Origin: an uncultured Bacteroidia bacterium
GTDB lineage: Bacteria > Bacteroidota > Bacteroidia > Bacteroidales > UBA932
Direction: 5' to 3'
Length of the DNA: 64,000 nt
Assembly (NCBI GenBank): GCA_902773925.1
Contig: CACYGI010000006.1
Coordinates: 1 to 64,000, forward strand
The notes below the pieces were generated by a model that saw nothing but the letters and a program-made list of their open reading frames with translations, did no database searches and was not told the origin of the DNA. Shown piece by piece: positions 32,920 to 43,845 of the stretch (position 1 is its first letter; each line of letters starts with the position of its first letter). Both the position numbers and the translations under genes were made by a program.

Positions 32920-35019
32920 ATGCAGAGCATTTTGGACAGCGAGATAAAGTTCCTGCCCGGCGTAGGACCGCGCCGTGCGGAGCTTCTTGGCAAAGAGCTG
33001 GGGATCTTCACTTTCCGCGATATGCTCTACACTTTTCCGTTCAGGTACGTGGACCGTTCGAAGTTCTATTCGATACGGGAGATTGATTCCGAAGCGGCCT
33101 ACATCCAGCTTCGCGGCCGCGTCACCCGTTTCGACCTGACCGGCGCGGAGCGCAAACGCCGCCTGGTGGTCGATTTTACCGACGGCACGGGCACGGTGCA
33201 GCTGGTATTTTTCCAGGGCATCAAATGGGTCGCCGACCGCCTCAAGAAGGACGGCGAATATATCGTTTTCGGCAAGCCGTCGCTTTTCAACGGCACGTTC
33301 AATTTCGTGCATCCTGAGATCGAACCGGCGACCGAAGGCGCTTCGAGCCTGAGCGGACACCTGGTAGGCATTTATACCAGCACTGAAAAGCTCCGCAACG
33401 GAGGACTGAGCAACAAGGCTTTCGCCAAACTCGAGGCCGCCCTGCTCGAGAAAGTGCTGCCGGCCGTAACGGAGACTCTCCCGGCATATATCGTCCAGTC
33501 GCGGCACCTCTGCCCTCTTCGCGACGCGCTGCTCAACATTCATTTTCCGCAGGATGCGCGGCAGCTGAACCGGGCAACGGAGCGGCTCAAGTTCGAAGAG
33601 CTTTTCTACCTCCAGCTTTCCCTGCTGAGGCAGAAAACCGTCCGTATGCGCAGCATCAACGGTCTGATATTCGAGAAGATAGGGCCTGCTTTCAACGGCA
33701 CCTACGCCAATCTTCGATTTCCGCTTACCGGGGCCCAGAAGCGCGTGCTTCACGAGATCCGCAAGGACGTCCTTTCGGGGATGCAGATGAATCGTCTGCT
33801 ACAGGGCGACGTGGGCAGCGGCAAGACGCTGGTCGCCATTCTCGCGGCGATGATGGCCATCGACAACGGCTATCAGGCCTGCATTATGGCGCCCACCGAA
33901 GTCCTTGCCAATCAGCATTATAACGGCGTTTTCAAATATATCGAGGGGACCGGGGTCAAGGCCGCCCTGCTTACCGGCAATACCCGCGCCGCAGAGCGGC
34001 GCGCAATCCACCAGGGCCTCGAGGACGGCTCGATCCACCTGATTTTCGGCACTCACGCCCTGATCGAGGATGATGTCTGCTTCAAGCGTCTGGGCCTTGC
34101 CGTCATTGACGAACAGCACCGCTTCGGCGTGGAGCAGCGTTCGCGCCTCTGGCGCAAATCCCGGGTCTGGCCGCACATCCTCGTAATGACCGCCACGCCC
34201 ATCCCCCGCACGTTGGCGATGACACTGTACGGCGACCTGGACGTTTCGGTGCTGGATGAAATGCCGCCCGGCCGCAAACCGGTCGTGACGGTCCACTGGA
34301 CCGACCACCAGCTGGGAAAGCTCTACGAATTTATGCGCCGGCAGATTGCCGAAGGACGGCAGGTGTTTATGGTCTATCCGCTTATCGAAGAGTCCGCCAA
34401 GATGGACTACAAGAATCTCCAGGACGGATATATGACCATTACGGAGGAGTTCCCGGCACCGAAATACGTAACCGCCGTGGTGCACGGCCGCCAGAGCGCG
34501 GAGAACAAGGCGTTCGATATGGACCTGTTTGCCAAGGGCAAGGCACACATCCTTGTCGCGACTTCGGTGATCGAGGTCGGCGTGGACGTCCCCAACGCTT
34601 CGGTGATGGTCATCCAGAGCGCCGAACGGTTCGGTCTTTCACAGCTGCACCAGCTTCGCGGGCGCGTGGGCCGGGGCAGCGAGAAGTCATATTGCATCCT
34701 GATGACCGGCTATAAGCTGAGCGACGAGTCGCGCAAGCGCATCGAGCTGATGTGCCAGACCAATGACGGTTTCCAGCTGGCCGAGGCGGATCTCAAGATG
34801 CGCGGCCCAGGCGATTTCGAGGGCACCCGCCAGAGCGGTCTTGCCATAGACCTCAAGATTGCCAATCTGGCGAAGGATTCGCCGATGCTCGCACAGGCAC
34901 GCAGCCTCGCGCAGAGCATCCTCGACCGCGACCCGCAGCTTTCAGCCCCCGAAAACGCTCTTCTTCAGGCCAATCTCCCCGCAAGGAGTGAGATTGAGGA
35001 TTTCAGCAAGATTAGTTAG
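32920..35019 (+). CDS. recG: ATP-dependent DNA helicase RecG
   Basis: The 699-residue protein has an N-terminal wedge domain with an OB fold (about 1-200), then superfamily-2 motifs GDVGSGKTLVA (Walker A), DEQHRFGVEQR (motif II), TATPIPRTLAM, VYPLIEESAKMD and QLRGRVGRG. It remodels stalled replication forks and Holliday junctions. Length is normal. The next gene follows after one base. Confidence 0.95.
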   Translation: MQSILDSEIKFLPGVGPRRAELLGKELGIFTFRDMLYTFPFRYVDRSKFYSIREIDSEAAYIQLRGRVTRFDLTGAERKRRLVVDFTDGTGTVQLVFFQGIKWVADRLKKDGEYIVFGKPSLFNGTFNFVHPEIEPATEGASSLSGHLVGIYTSTEKLRNGGLSNKAFAKLEAALLEKVLPAVTETLPAYIVQSRHLCPLRDALLNIHFPQDARQLNRATERLKFEELFYLQLSLLRQKTVRMRSINGLIFEKIGPAFNGTYANLRFPLTGAQKRVLHEIRKDVLSGMQMNRLLQGDVGSGKTLVAILAAMMAIDNGYQACIMAPTEVLANQHYNGVFKYIEGTGVKAALLTGNTRAAERRAIHQGLEDGSIHLIFGTHALIEDDVCFKRLGLAVIDEQHRFGVEQRSRLWRKSRVWPHILVMTATPIPRTLAMTLYGDLDVSVLDEMPPGRKPVVTVHWTDHQLGKLYEFMRRQIAEGRQVFMVYPLIEESAKMDYKNLQDGYMTITEEFPAPKYVTAVVHGRQSAENKAFDMDLFAKGKAHILVATSVIEVGVDVPNASVMVIQSAERFGLSQLHQLRGRVGRGSEKSYCILMTGYKLSDESRKRIELMCQTNDGFQLAEADLKMRGPGDFEGTRQSGLAIDLKIANLAKDSPMLAQARSLAQSILDRDPQLSAPENALLQANLPARSEIEDFSKIS

Positions 35020-35020
35020 A

Positions 35021-35812
35021 ATGGTACGATTTGTAAGTCTTTCAAGCGGCAGCAACGGCAATTGCTATTATATAGGCAACAGCGAAAGTTCGATCATCAT
35101 AGATTTCGGTATCGGCGCACGCACCGTCAAGAAGCGCCTCAGCGGTTTCGGCATAGACCTGGACGCGGTGAGCCTGATTCTCGTCTCGCACGATCACTGG
35201 GATCATATCAAGAGTCTCGGGACGTATGTCGAGCGCAGCCATAAGCCGGTTTATGGCACCCGGGAGCTGTTCCAAGCGCTTGAGCATCATTTCTCCGTTT
35301 CAGGGCGCATCCGTTCGGAGCGTCACATCCTCGAGAAGGGTCAGACCACGGCTGTCTGCGGATTCAGTATCACGCCTTTCGAGGTGCCGCACGATGCCGT
35401 GGATACGGTCGGGTATCATATCTGCAGCGAAGGTCACCGCTTTACTTTTATGACCGATATCGGAGCCCCTACCGACGAAGCCGTGTATTATGCCTCGATG
35501 GCAGATCATCTTATCGTGGAGTCCAATTATGATCTCCAGATGCTGCTCAATGGCCCTTATACGCCGGAGCTGAAGGCGCGTATCCGCAACGGTCACGGTC
35601 ATCTGGCAAATGACCAGACCGCCGTCCTGCTGCAGCGGAGCTGGCATTCGGGACTGCAGGATGTTTTTCTTTGCCATCTGAGTGAGCACAATAATACCCC
35701 TGCCCTTGCGACTGCTTCGGCCCGGCAGGCACTGGATCTTGTCGGAGGCAATGGCGTCCGCCTTGTGGCTCTTCCCCGCCAGGAGACTTCCCGTCTTTTC
35801 GAGTGGGATTAG
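35021..35812 (+). CDS. MBL-fold metallo-hydrolase, YycJ/WalJ type
   Basis: I start at the ATG 35021, one base after the recG stop, rather than inside recG. The 263 residues begin with VRFVSLSSGSNGNCYYIG, typical of the YycJ group, and carry the metal site SHDHWDH (residues 56-62). Later ligands appear in MTDIGAPTDEAV and FLCHLSEHNN. Family members are 5'-3' DNA exonucleases or phosphodiesterases, so a repair role beside recG is plausible. Confidence 0.88.
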   Translation: MVRFVSLSSGSNGNCYYIGNSESSIIIDFGIGARTVKKRLSGFGIDLDAVSLILVSHDHWDHIKSLGTYVERSHKPVYGTRELFQALEHHFSVSGRIRSERHILEKGQTTAVCGFSITPFEVPHDAVDTVGYHICSEGHRFTFMTDIGAPTDEAVYYASMADHLIVESNYDLQMLLNGPYTPELKARIRNGHGHLANDQTAVLLQRSWHSGLQDVFLCHLSEHNNTPALATASARQALDLVGGNGVRLVALPRQETSRLFEWD

Positions 35813-35868
35813 CCATTTTCTTTATAAAATGATTAACTTCGCCCAAATTTTGATAACACATTTAGATT

Positions 35869-36462
35869 ATGAAGAAGGTTTTTACTATCATCGCTCTTGC
35901 GCTTATCGCTTTCAGCGCAAATGCGCGTTCTTTTGATTTCGATGACAACGGAAGACGTTTCGAGGTCGGTTTCAATATCGGTCAGGTCGGCCGCAGCGGC
36001 TTTATGCCCTTCAAGCAGTCCGATAATAATCCTTATGCACGTTTCGGCTGGGGTGTAAACGCAGTTATCGGCGGCGTCTATGTCGATTTCGTCTGGGCTT
36101 CCCCGCAGCATAAGTTTGACAGTCATATCACTGATGAGCTGTATCACGACAACGAGGCTTTCTGCATCAATGCCGGTTACCAGATTCCTATTACCTACTG
36201 GCTCCGCATTATGCCTGTGGCAGGTTATTCGCAGACCAATGATGGTATCACCGACGGTTCTTCGATCAATATCTCGACTTCGGACAGCAGCATTTCGCTG
36301 TATCACGATTACGACGTGACTCCCGGTACGCGCGTTCACCAGTTCAATTACGGCATCGGCCTCTCGATCCAGCCGCTTAGCTTCCTGGTCATCAATGCCG
36401 TCGCTACCAATCACGCGCTCTACGGAGGTATCGCCCTCGCAATGGGTTCCAACAGAAGGTAA
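35869..36462 (+). CDS. Small outer-membrane beta-barrel-like protein of unknown function
   Basis: The 197-residue protein has a signal peptide cleaved after SANA. The mature part alternates aromatic and polar residues in short strands (FEVGFNIGQVG, FGWGVNAVIGGVYVDF, YGIGLSIQPLSFLVI), as in 8-strand outer-membrane barrels. No enzyme motif is seen. Expression appears to be monocistronic, with a terminator at 36485. Confidence 0.7.
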   Translation: MKKVFTIIALALIAFSANARSFDFDDNGRRFEVGFNIGQVGRSGFMPFKQSDNNPYARFGWGVNAVIGGVYVDFVWASPQHKFDSHITDELYHDNEAFCINAGYQIPITYWLRIMPVAGYSQTNDGITDGSSINISTSDSSISLYHDYDVTPGTRVHQFNYGIGLSIQPLSFLVINAVATNHALYGGIALAMGSNRR

Positions 36463-36484
36463 TTCGCTTCGCCGCATATCTCAC

Positions 36485-36517
36485 AGATGGCCCCGCCCCG
36501 CGAGGCCATCTTTTTTG
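36485..36517 (+). terminator. Terminator after the outer-membrane protein gene
   Basis: An 8-bp stem (agatggcc / ggccatct) with an 11-base loop is followed by ttttttgttt. Confidence 0.8.
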
Positions 36518-36525
36518 TTTACCAA

Positions 36526-36716
36526 CCGCCGGCTGCCCACGCGCCTCGAACATACTGTGTTTACTGGGGCTCTGCCCCAAACCCCGCCGCTTCGGTGACA
36601 CTATTGCACGAGCTAACGCTTCGTCACCTTCGCTAGCGCCCGACGGCGCTAGGCACGCCTCGCGGCTTAGCAAATAATGAATGTATCTCGGCTCCACCAG
36701 GCTACGCGCAGCCGGC
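36526..36716 (-). repeat. Intergenic palindromic repeat, copy 4, interrupted
   Basis: Read on the minus strand the element starts normally (gccggctgcgcg, then ggtggagccgagat and an inner arm acattcattatttgc). Its second inner arm is replaced by about 90 bases of unrelated GC-rich sequence before the outer arm resumes. The insertion includes the first copy of a 35-base direct repeat. Confidence 0.75.
36557..36591 (+). repeat. 35-bp direct repeat, first copy
   Basis: An exact copy occurs at 36849-36883. The unit contains the short hairpin ggggctctgcccc and ends in accccgccgct. The copies bracket the double hairpin at 36736-36812. Confidence 0.88.
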
Positions 36717-36735
36717 TTGACAAGAATGAAGTGTA

Positions 36736-36812
36736 CGTATCGTCCCAAAAGGAGGGACGATACGGTCATTTTCGGCCTTTTTTGCGGCCATCGTCCCGGT
36801 TTCAGGGACGGT
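36736..36812. repeat. Double-hairpin repeat, copy 2
   Basis: The first hairpin is cgtatcgtccc / gggacgatacg (36736-36764). The second is atcgtccc / gggacggt (36790-36812, with one G-T pair). Spacing and order match 27018-27099. The stem bases have changed on both sides, for example ctatc/gatag to gtatc/gatac. Confidence 0.78.
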
Positions 36813-36848
36813 AAGTGCACCTTGCCGGCTGCCTACGCGCCTCGATTG

Positions 36849-36883
36849 GTGTTTACTGGGGCTCTGCCCCAAACCCCGCCGCT
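36849..36883 (+). repeat. 35-bp direct repeat, second copy
   Basis: Identical to 36557-36591. It lies 39 bases from the end of the truncated recQ gene. Confidence 0.88.
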
Positions 36884-36922
36884 ACAATTATAAGAATGAG
36901 AGTAGTCACGGAGACGGCGGGG

Positions 36923-38578
<1,656 letters not shown>

Positions 38579-38585
38579 ATCGTTA

Positions 38586-38614
38586 CAAAGATAAACAAAT
38601 AATTCGTACCTTTG
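38586..38614. promoter_or_regulatory. Divergent promoters for recQ and pckA
   Basis: Minus-strand TATCTTTG (38586-38593) serves recQ, with only seven bases between it and the ATG. Plus-strand TACCTTTG (38607-38614) serves pckA, 31 bases before its ATG. Confidence 0.65.
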
Positions 38615-38645
38615 CGGCCACAAAAAAACTTCAAAAATCATTGCA

Positions 38646-40250
38646 ATGAGTAATTTCGATTTGAGCCGCTACGGCATCACCAACGTCGGCAAAGTCTTCT
38701 ACAACCCTTCCTATGATGATCTCTACAAGGCCGAGACGGATCCTTCTCTTACAGGTTTCGACCGCGGAGTGGTCACCGAGCTCGGTGCGGTCAACGTGAT
38801 GACCGGCGTCTATACCGGCCGTTCGCCCAAGGACAAGTTCTGGGTGATGGACGACGTGACCCGCGATACCGTGTGGTGGACATCTGACGAATACAAGAAT
38901 GACAACAAGCCCGTCACCCCCGAGGCTTGGAAGCAGCTGCGCGAGATTGCCGCAGGCGAGCTCTCCGGCAAGGATCTCTATGTAGTGGACGCATTCTGCG
39001 GCGCCAACGAAGCCACCCGCATCAAGATCCGCTTCATTATGGAAGTGGCTTGGCAGGCTCATTTCGTACGCAATATGTTCATCCGTCCGACCGAGGAGGA
39101 GCTGAAGAATTTCGGCGAACCCGATTTTGTGGTCCTGACGGCATCCAAGGCTAAGGTTGACAATTATAAGGAGCTCGGGCTCAATTCGGAGACCGCAGTT
39201 GTTTTCAACCTCACCGAGAAAATGCAGGTCATCATCAATACCTGGTACGGCGGCGAGATGAAGAAAGGTATGTTCTCCTATATGAATTACCTGCTTCCGC
39301 TGAAGGGCATCGCAGCTATGCACTGCTCCGCAAATGTTGGCAAAGACGGCAAGACGGCCATCTTCTTCGGCCTGAGCGGCACCGGCAAGACCACCCTCAG
39401 CACTGATCCGAAGCGCGCGCTGATCGGCGACGACGAGCACGGCTGGGATGACGAGGGCGTCTTCAATTTCGAAGGCGGCTGCTACGCGAAGGTTATCAAT
39501 CTGGATAAGGACAGCGAGCCGGATATCTACAATGCTATCCGCCGTGATGCGCTGCTGGAGAATGTTACGGTCGATGCAGCGGGCCATCTCGATTTCGCGG
39601 ACAAGAGCGTAACCGAGAATACCCGCGTCTCATATCCTATTTACCATATCGAGAATATCGTCAAGCCTATTTCGAAGGCCGGCCCGGCTACCAAGGTTAT
39701 CTTCCTGAGTGCGGATGCATTCGGCGTCCTGCCGCCGGTTTCGAAGCTTACCCCCGGCCAGACCAAGTATTATTTCCTTAGCGGCTTTACCGCAAAGCTG
39801 GCTGGTACCGAGCGCGGTATCACCGAGCCGACCCCGACCTTCTCGGCTTGCTTCGGCGCTGCATTCCTTTCGCTCCACCCGACCAAGTACGGCGAGGAGC
39901 TGGTCAAGCGTATGCAGCAGAGCGGCGCTACGGCTTATCTGGTCAATACTGGTTGGAACGGTACGGGCAAGCGTATCTCCATCAAGGATACCCGCGGTAT
40001 CATCGATGCGATCCTCGACGGCAGCATCGACAAGGCTCCGACCAAGCATATTCCTATCTTCAATCTCGAAGTTCCTACTGAGCTTCCCGGTGTCGATAAG
40101 GGTATCCTCGATCCTCGCGATACCTATGCCGATCCCGCTCAGTGGCAGGCAAAGGCTGAGGATCTGGCAGGCCGCTTTATCAAGAATTTCAGCAAGTTTA
40201 CCGGCAATGCCGAGGGCAAGGCGCTTGTCGCCGAGGGCCCGAAGCTCTAA
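38646..40250 (+). CDS. pckA: Phosphoenolpyruvate carboxykinase (ATP)
   Basis: The 534-residue protein has [11 protein letters not shown] near the N-terminus, the PEPCK signature with [11 protein letters not shown] (P-loop, about residues 240-250), [21 protein letters not shown] and NTRVSYPI. These define the ATP-dependent enzyme. In Bacteroidales it usually runs from PEP and CO2 to oxaloacetate with ATP gain, feeding succinate production. Length is normal, and a terminator follows. Confidence 0.97.
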   Translation: MSNFDLSRYGITNVGKVFYNPSYDDLYKAETDPSLTGFDRGVVTELGAVNVMTGVYTGRSPKDKFWVMDDVTRDTVWWTSDEYKNDNKPVTPEAWKQLREIAAGELSGKDLYVVDAFCGANEATRIKIRFIMEVAWQAHFVRNMFIRPTEEELKNFGEPDFVVLTASKAKVDNYKELGLNSETAVVFNLTEKMQVIINTWYGGEMKKGMFSYMNYLLPLKGIAAMHCSANVGKDGKTAIFFGLSGTGKTTLSTDPKRALIGDDEHGWDDEGVFNFEGGCYAKVINLDKDSEPDIYNAIRRDALLENVTVDAAGHLDFADKSVTENTRVSYPIYHIENIVKPISKAGPATKVIFLSADAFGVLPPVSKLTPGQTKYYFLSGFTAKLAGTERGITEPTPTFSACFGAAFLSLHPTKYGEELVKRMQQSGATAYLVNTGWNGTGKRISIKDTRGIIDAILDGSIDKAPTKHIPIFNLEVPTELPGVDKGILDPRDTYADPAQWQAKAEDLAGRFIKNFSKFTGNAEGKALVAEGPKL

Positions 40251-40273
40251 GCCCGGACTTCTCAGTACACAAA

Positions 40274-40306
40274 ACGGCCCCGGAACTATTCCAGGGCCGT
40301 TTTTTT
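40274..40306. terminator. Terminator after pckA
   Basis: An 11-bp stem (acggccccgga / tccagggccgt, one G-T type pair) with a five-base loop is followed by seven T residues. Confidence 0.9.
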
Positions 40307-40308
40307 GA

Positions 40309-40410
40309 CCGCCGGCTTCGCCTTCGCGCCTCGAAGTTTCATTTTTGCACGCTAAAAGCTTTGCAAATAATGAAACTATCTCGGCTCCACCAAGCTCCGC
40401 GCAGCCGGCT
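40309..40410 (-). repeat. Intergenic palindromic repeat, copy 5 (TTCAT class, reversed)
   Basis: On the minus strand the inner arms are gtttcattatttgc and gcaaaaatgaaac, the same class as copy 2, with a different loop. It lies in the convergent gap between pckA and the dipeptidase gene. Confidence 0.87.
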
Positions 40411-40416
40411 GCTACA

Positions 40417-41163
40417 CTATTTCAGCTCTATCGGGAAGGTGAAATAGGTGTCGGGATAGGGTTCGTTCTTGAGGGTGAAGTGCCACCATTCGCTTTCAAG
40501 CGTCTTGAAGCCGTGGCGAATCATCGCGCCACGCAGGATCATACGGTTGGCGAATTGCTCGGCGGTTATCTTGAGCGGCGAAGTGCAGTCCGAGGCATCG
40601 TAGATACCGGTCTCGGGGTCACCGCAGAAATCCGGATGGCTTTCCTCGCCAAACCAGTCGAACGGTCCTCCCATATCCACATCCTTGCCCGTTGCCATAT
40701 CGACCAGCGTCAGATCCACGGTCGAGCCGCGGGTATGGCCCGACTTCTCCATGATATACTCAAGCTCGAAAAGGCGGCTCTTTTCCACGTTCGGATAGAA
40801 GCACGGCATCATCGCAAGGTCCGTGGCATCCTCCGCCCAGCGCACGAAATGATCCACCGCACACTGAGGACGGTAGGCATCATATATTTTCAGGCGGTAT
40901 CCCAGAGCCATCAAGTCATCACTGACCGCACGCAGGCTGTCAGCGGCCTCACGCGTAAGCAAAGCCGTGGGGGCCAGATAGCCTTCGACCCTCTGGCCGA
41001 TGAAATTGTAAGTGCTGAAATAGCGGATTTCCAGGATGACATCGGGCACCACGTCAGTAATTACTACAAAATCACTTGAATCCATACGGGGATCGACGCT
41101 CTTGCAGCTAAAAGTGCAAAGAAGCGCGGCCGAGAGGAGTATGCTTGTAAAGAATCGTTTCAT
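40417..41163 (-). CDS. D-alanyl-D-alanine dipeptidase, VanX/DdpX type
   Basis: The 248-residue protein has an export signal with a possible lipid Cys (LLCTFSC). The M15D zinc site is clear: SGHTRGSTVDLTL with His and Asp, and ESEWWHFTL with Glu and His. IYDAYRPQCAV matches the family's substrate-binding Arg motif. It probably hydrolyses D-Ala-D-Ala in the periplasm during wall turnover, rather than conferring vancomycin resistance, since no vanHA genes are present. It is last of a three-gene operon, four bases after its neighbour. Confidence 0.88.
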   Translation of the reverse strand: MKRFFTSILLSAALLCTFSCKSVDPRMDSSDFVVITDVVPDVILEIRYFSTYNFIGQRVEGYLAPTALLTREAADSLRAVSDDLMALGYRLKIYDAYRPQCAVDHFVRWAEDATDLAMMPCFYPNVEKSRLFELEYIMEKSGHTRGSTVDLTLVDMATGKDVDMGGPFDWFGEESHPDFCGDPETGIYDASDCTSPLKITAEQFANRMILRGAMIRHGFKTLESEWWHFTLKNEPYPDTYFTFPIELK

Positions 41164-41167
41164 AGGA

Positions 41168-42517
41168 TTAAAGATCGTAACTCAGACCAAGTGTGAGCGA
41201 CTTGTCGTTGGCCTTGATCGGCCAGCCGTTGTAAGGCACCGTGCCGCCGAAACCGTCTTCGTAGCCGACGCTCACGCGGAAACGGCAAATAGCCAGATTG
41301 ACGGCCGCACCCCAGACCGGGCCGAAGGTGCCGATGCCGGCGTCAGCGGTAACCCCCAGCCAGGGGAAATGATTCCACGCCAGGGAGCCGCGGACTTCGC
41401 TGTATGACATCCCGCTCTGGTGGAAATAACCGGCCGTAGCGCCGATGGCGAGAGGCTTGTAGAAGGGCATATCGTAACGCACGCCGCAATTGACATTGAA
41501 CGGAATGCTCTCGAGAGCGACCTTATCGCCTTCGGCCTTAAGCTTAAGTGAATTGAGGAATTCATCCTTTACTCCGTTGAATTGCTCGGCAATCCTGCCC
41601 TCCTCTATATCTTCGATCGTGAGGCCATCTACGCCGGTAAATGTGATATTGCCCCGGGAGCGGCCTGCATTGCCGTAATACCAGAGCATTCCACCCAGAT
41701 CGAGCAGCGATGCGCTCAGGGTAAGGCCATCGACAGGCGTAGCGACGATGCCCAGATCCACTGCCAGGCCTGCGCCGGAAGGCAGCTTCCACTTATCCTT
41801 TGCGCTGAGGCTCATCAGATTGAGATAACCTTCCTCGTCGGGGACAATCTTGTTCCAGCGGCTGGTAAGATCCAGATTGGCCTCGATATCAGCCATATAG
41901 ACATCGCCCGAGAGAGTCATATCCATTCGGGTAAGGTTGTAATTGACTTTGTCGATGCCAAGCAGAAGCTTTGCGCGGCCACCCGCCGTCAGCCAGTCAT
42001 TTATCTTATATGAATAGCCGTAGGCAATTTCCGCATAGGCTGCCGCCGAAACGCCGAAGCCCCGCAGGTCGTAATTCATTTCGGAGGTGCCCTTCTTCAC
42101 TATTTCAAAAATCTCTTTTGGCAAAGTGGCCGAATAGGCGGCGCGGACATTTGCCTCCAGGGTGCTGTAAGCGTTGCCATTGCGCCAGCCGTAGGAGAAG
42201 AGATTGTAATTGATGCTGCCGTTCAGATAGAGATCCTGCGGCAGGCTCGAGAGGAACTGATCCGCGCTTATTGAAGGATGCAGGGCCGTAACCACCTCGC
42301 CATCCATAGGATAAAGGAAGCTGCCTGCGCCGAAATTGTTGCGCGTCAGATTTTCGAATTGCCCGGCGCTCAGCATCCCGCCCTCATTCTGCAGTGCGGG
42401 ATTGTACCGGTATGCGAGGCGGTATCCGTCAAGAAAGAGTGCCTGATGGAATGTCTGTGCGACAGATATAGTCGCGGTCAGCAGAAGTGCTGCTATTGCT
42501 ATGCTGATCTTTTTCAT
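41168..42517 (-). CDS. Outer-membrane protein resembling DUF5723
   Basis: The 449-residue protein has a signal peptide (cleavage after VAQ), an early LAYRYNPALQNEGG and many amphipathic strands ending LTLGLSYDL with an aromatic/hydrophobic C-terminus. This matches the PorV/FadL-like DUF5723 group of Bacteroidota outer-membrane barrels. No enzymatic motif is seen. Its ATG overlaps the stop of the upstream lipoprotein gene by four bases, so the two products may act together in the envelope. Confidence 0.75.
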   Translation of the reverse strand: MKKISIAIAALLLTATISVAQTFHQALFLDGYRLAYRYNPALQNEGGMLSAGQFENLTRNNFGAGSFLYPMDGEVVTALHPSISADQFLSSLPQDLYLNGSINYNLFSYGWRNGNAYSTLEANVRAAYSATLPKEIFEIVKKGTSEMNYDLRGFGVSAAAYAEIAYGYSYKINDWLTAGGRAKLLLGIDKVNYNLTRMDMTLSGDVYMADIEANLDLTSRWNKIVPDEEGYLNLMSLSAKDKWKLPSGAGLAVDLGIVATPVDGLTLSASLLDLGGMLWYYGNAGRSRGNITFTGVDGLTIEDIEEGRIAEQFNGVKDEFLNSLKLKAEGDKVALESIPFNVNCGVRYDMPFYKPLAIGATAGYFHQSGMSYSEVRGSLAWNHFPWLGVTADAGIGTFGPVWGAAVNLAICRFRVSVGYEDGFGGTVPYNGWPIKANDKSLTLGLSYDL

Positions 42518-43683
42518 AACTCTAACTTATTAGGAATTGTTATACCGCCCGAAAGCTTGACGGATGCATTTTTGACCGTTACGCCCTGATGGACATTCAG
42601 ACCCGTGACGGGGAGTCCCTCAGGGCCTTCCAAAGAAATTGACAGAATGACTCCCTCGATATCGGGGATGGTGCCCTCGAGGGCCTCAATCGTCACCTTG
42701 ACAGGTGTCGTGGCAGGGTGCTCAGGGGAGCCGCCGTTGACGACGAACCCGGATTCTATCGCGATATTGGGATCGGGCTGGACATCTGCCGAAGGATCGT
42801 CCGAGTGCTTCATCACCTTGACCTCTTCGACACAGACGGTAATGGGAACGGTGCTTTCCAGTTCGAATGAAATGTCGCATTTGCTGAGATTGAACTGGCC
42901 GACCGGCAGGCTTTCGAACTTGAGTGAAATGTCGCCAAGGGGCAGATTGAAAACGCTGGTGGGCGCAATTCCCGCCTTATGGCGGTATGAGATATCGAAG
43001 AATACGTTTTCGTCCGGATCGCTGATCTTCGAGACGGGATCCGCCGGCATATTGAAAACAATATTTTCGAAGGTAATGCCCGCAACGGTCGAGGTTACAT
43101 CATTCGAAAATTCGATGCTGTAGAGCTCCTGGGAGTCTGCCCTTCTCTCCATACGGAAATTGCTGAGAGTATCGAGCGTAATGGCCGGAACGCTATAGTC
43201 CTGGAAGGAAATCTTTGCATCGCATCCTGCCTCGACCAATACGCTGAGGGGATTGGAGGCAACGATCGAGAGCGTCTGATCGACGGGCTGCAAATTAAGG
43301 TAACCGAGCATTACCGCCAGGCCGCCGACATAGCCGCTCGAATAGCTGTAAGTCCAGGTCGAGGGCACTGTCGTGTCATCCATCTGCGATGCGATCTCAT
43401 AGACATTCTTCTTTAAAATGGGGCCTGATGCCTCGAACACAAGGTTGCCCAGAGTATCTACCTTGAGAAACTCGTCGAGCAACGCCCCCACTCCTTCGAT
43501 ATTCTTTACCGAACCGAGGGCATAATCCAGGGTAAAGGGACCGATATTGCCGGCCGGAACGGAAATCTCCTTCTCGAAGAGCTTGATTTCCTTATTGAAG
43601 CCATCCGAAATGTCGTAGTCCATATTTGCACAGGACTGCAGCACCGGCAAGGCCAAAATCATAAGAACAAGTAAACGTTTCAT
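42514..43683 (-). CDS. Beta-rich surface lipoprotein of unknown function
   Basis: I choose the ATG at 43681-43683 (MKRLLVLMILALPVLQSC). It gives a clean lipoprotein signal with Cys at position 18, followed by ANMDYDISDG, an acidic start that could favour surface export. The 389-residue protein is rich in short strands without a recognised domain. It is the first gene of an operon with an outer-membrane barrel and a D-Ala-D-Ala dipeptidase, and has a TATATTTG promoter 25 bases upstream. Confidence 0.72.
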   Translation of the reverse strand: MKRLLVLMILALPVLQSCANMDYDISDGFNKEIKLFEKEISVPAGNIGPFTLDYALGSVKNIEGVGALLDEFLKVDTLGNLVFEASGPILKKNVYEIASQMDDTTVPSTWTYSYSSGYVGGLAVMLGYLNLQPVDQTLSIVASNPLSVLVEAGCDAKISFQDYSVPAITLDTLSNFRMERRADSQELYSIEFSNDVTSTVAGITFENIVFNMPADPVSKISDPDENVFFDISYRHKAGIAPTSVFNLPLGDISLKFESLPVGQFNLSKCDISFELESTVPITVCVEEVKVMKHSDDPSADVQPDPNIAIESGFVVNGGSPEHPATTPVKVTIEALEGTIPDIEGVILSISLEGPEGLPVTGLNVHQGVTVKNASVKLSGGITIPNKLEL

Positions 43684-43708
43684 CATTAAGATTCGAAATT
43701 TTCGTCTG

Positions 43709-43716
43709 CAAATATA
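43709..43716 (-). promoter_or_regulatory. -7 box of the envelope operon
   Basis: TATATTTG on the minus strand, 25 bases before the chosen start, supports that start over upstream ATGs. Confidence 0.6.
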
Positions 43717-43833
43717 GTGATAATTCCCCACCGCAGTATAGAACAACATCGTAGCAATATCCAATTTTTATCAGATATAACTTAGAAAGTTTAATTATTC
43801 TCAAATTTCCTTGGCTATACAAGAGATATTTAT

Positions 43834-43841
43834 TAGATTTG
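43834..43841 (+). promoter_or_regulatory. -7 box of the AAA/DUF4143 gene, very close to the ATG
   Basis: TAGATTTG with a TTG (43811-43813) 20 bases upstream. It ends four bases before the ATG, the same arrangement (TTTGCGCTATG) as at recG. Confidence 0.5.
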
Positions 43842-43845
43842 CGCT

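Noticed and set aside
40417..41163. VanX-like gene as a vancomycin-resistance determinant
   Set aside because: No vanH, vanA or vanS/vanR homologues are nearby. The gene is in an envelope operon and has an export signal, so a housekeeping wall-turnover role is more likely.
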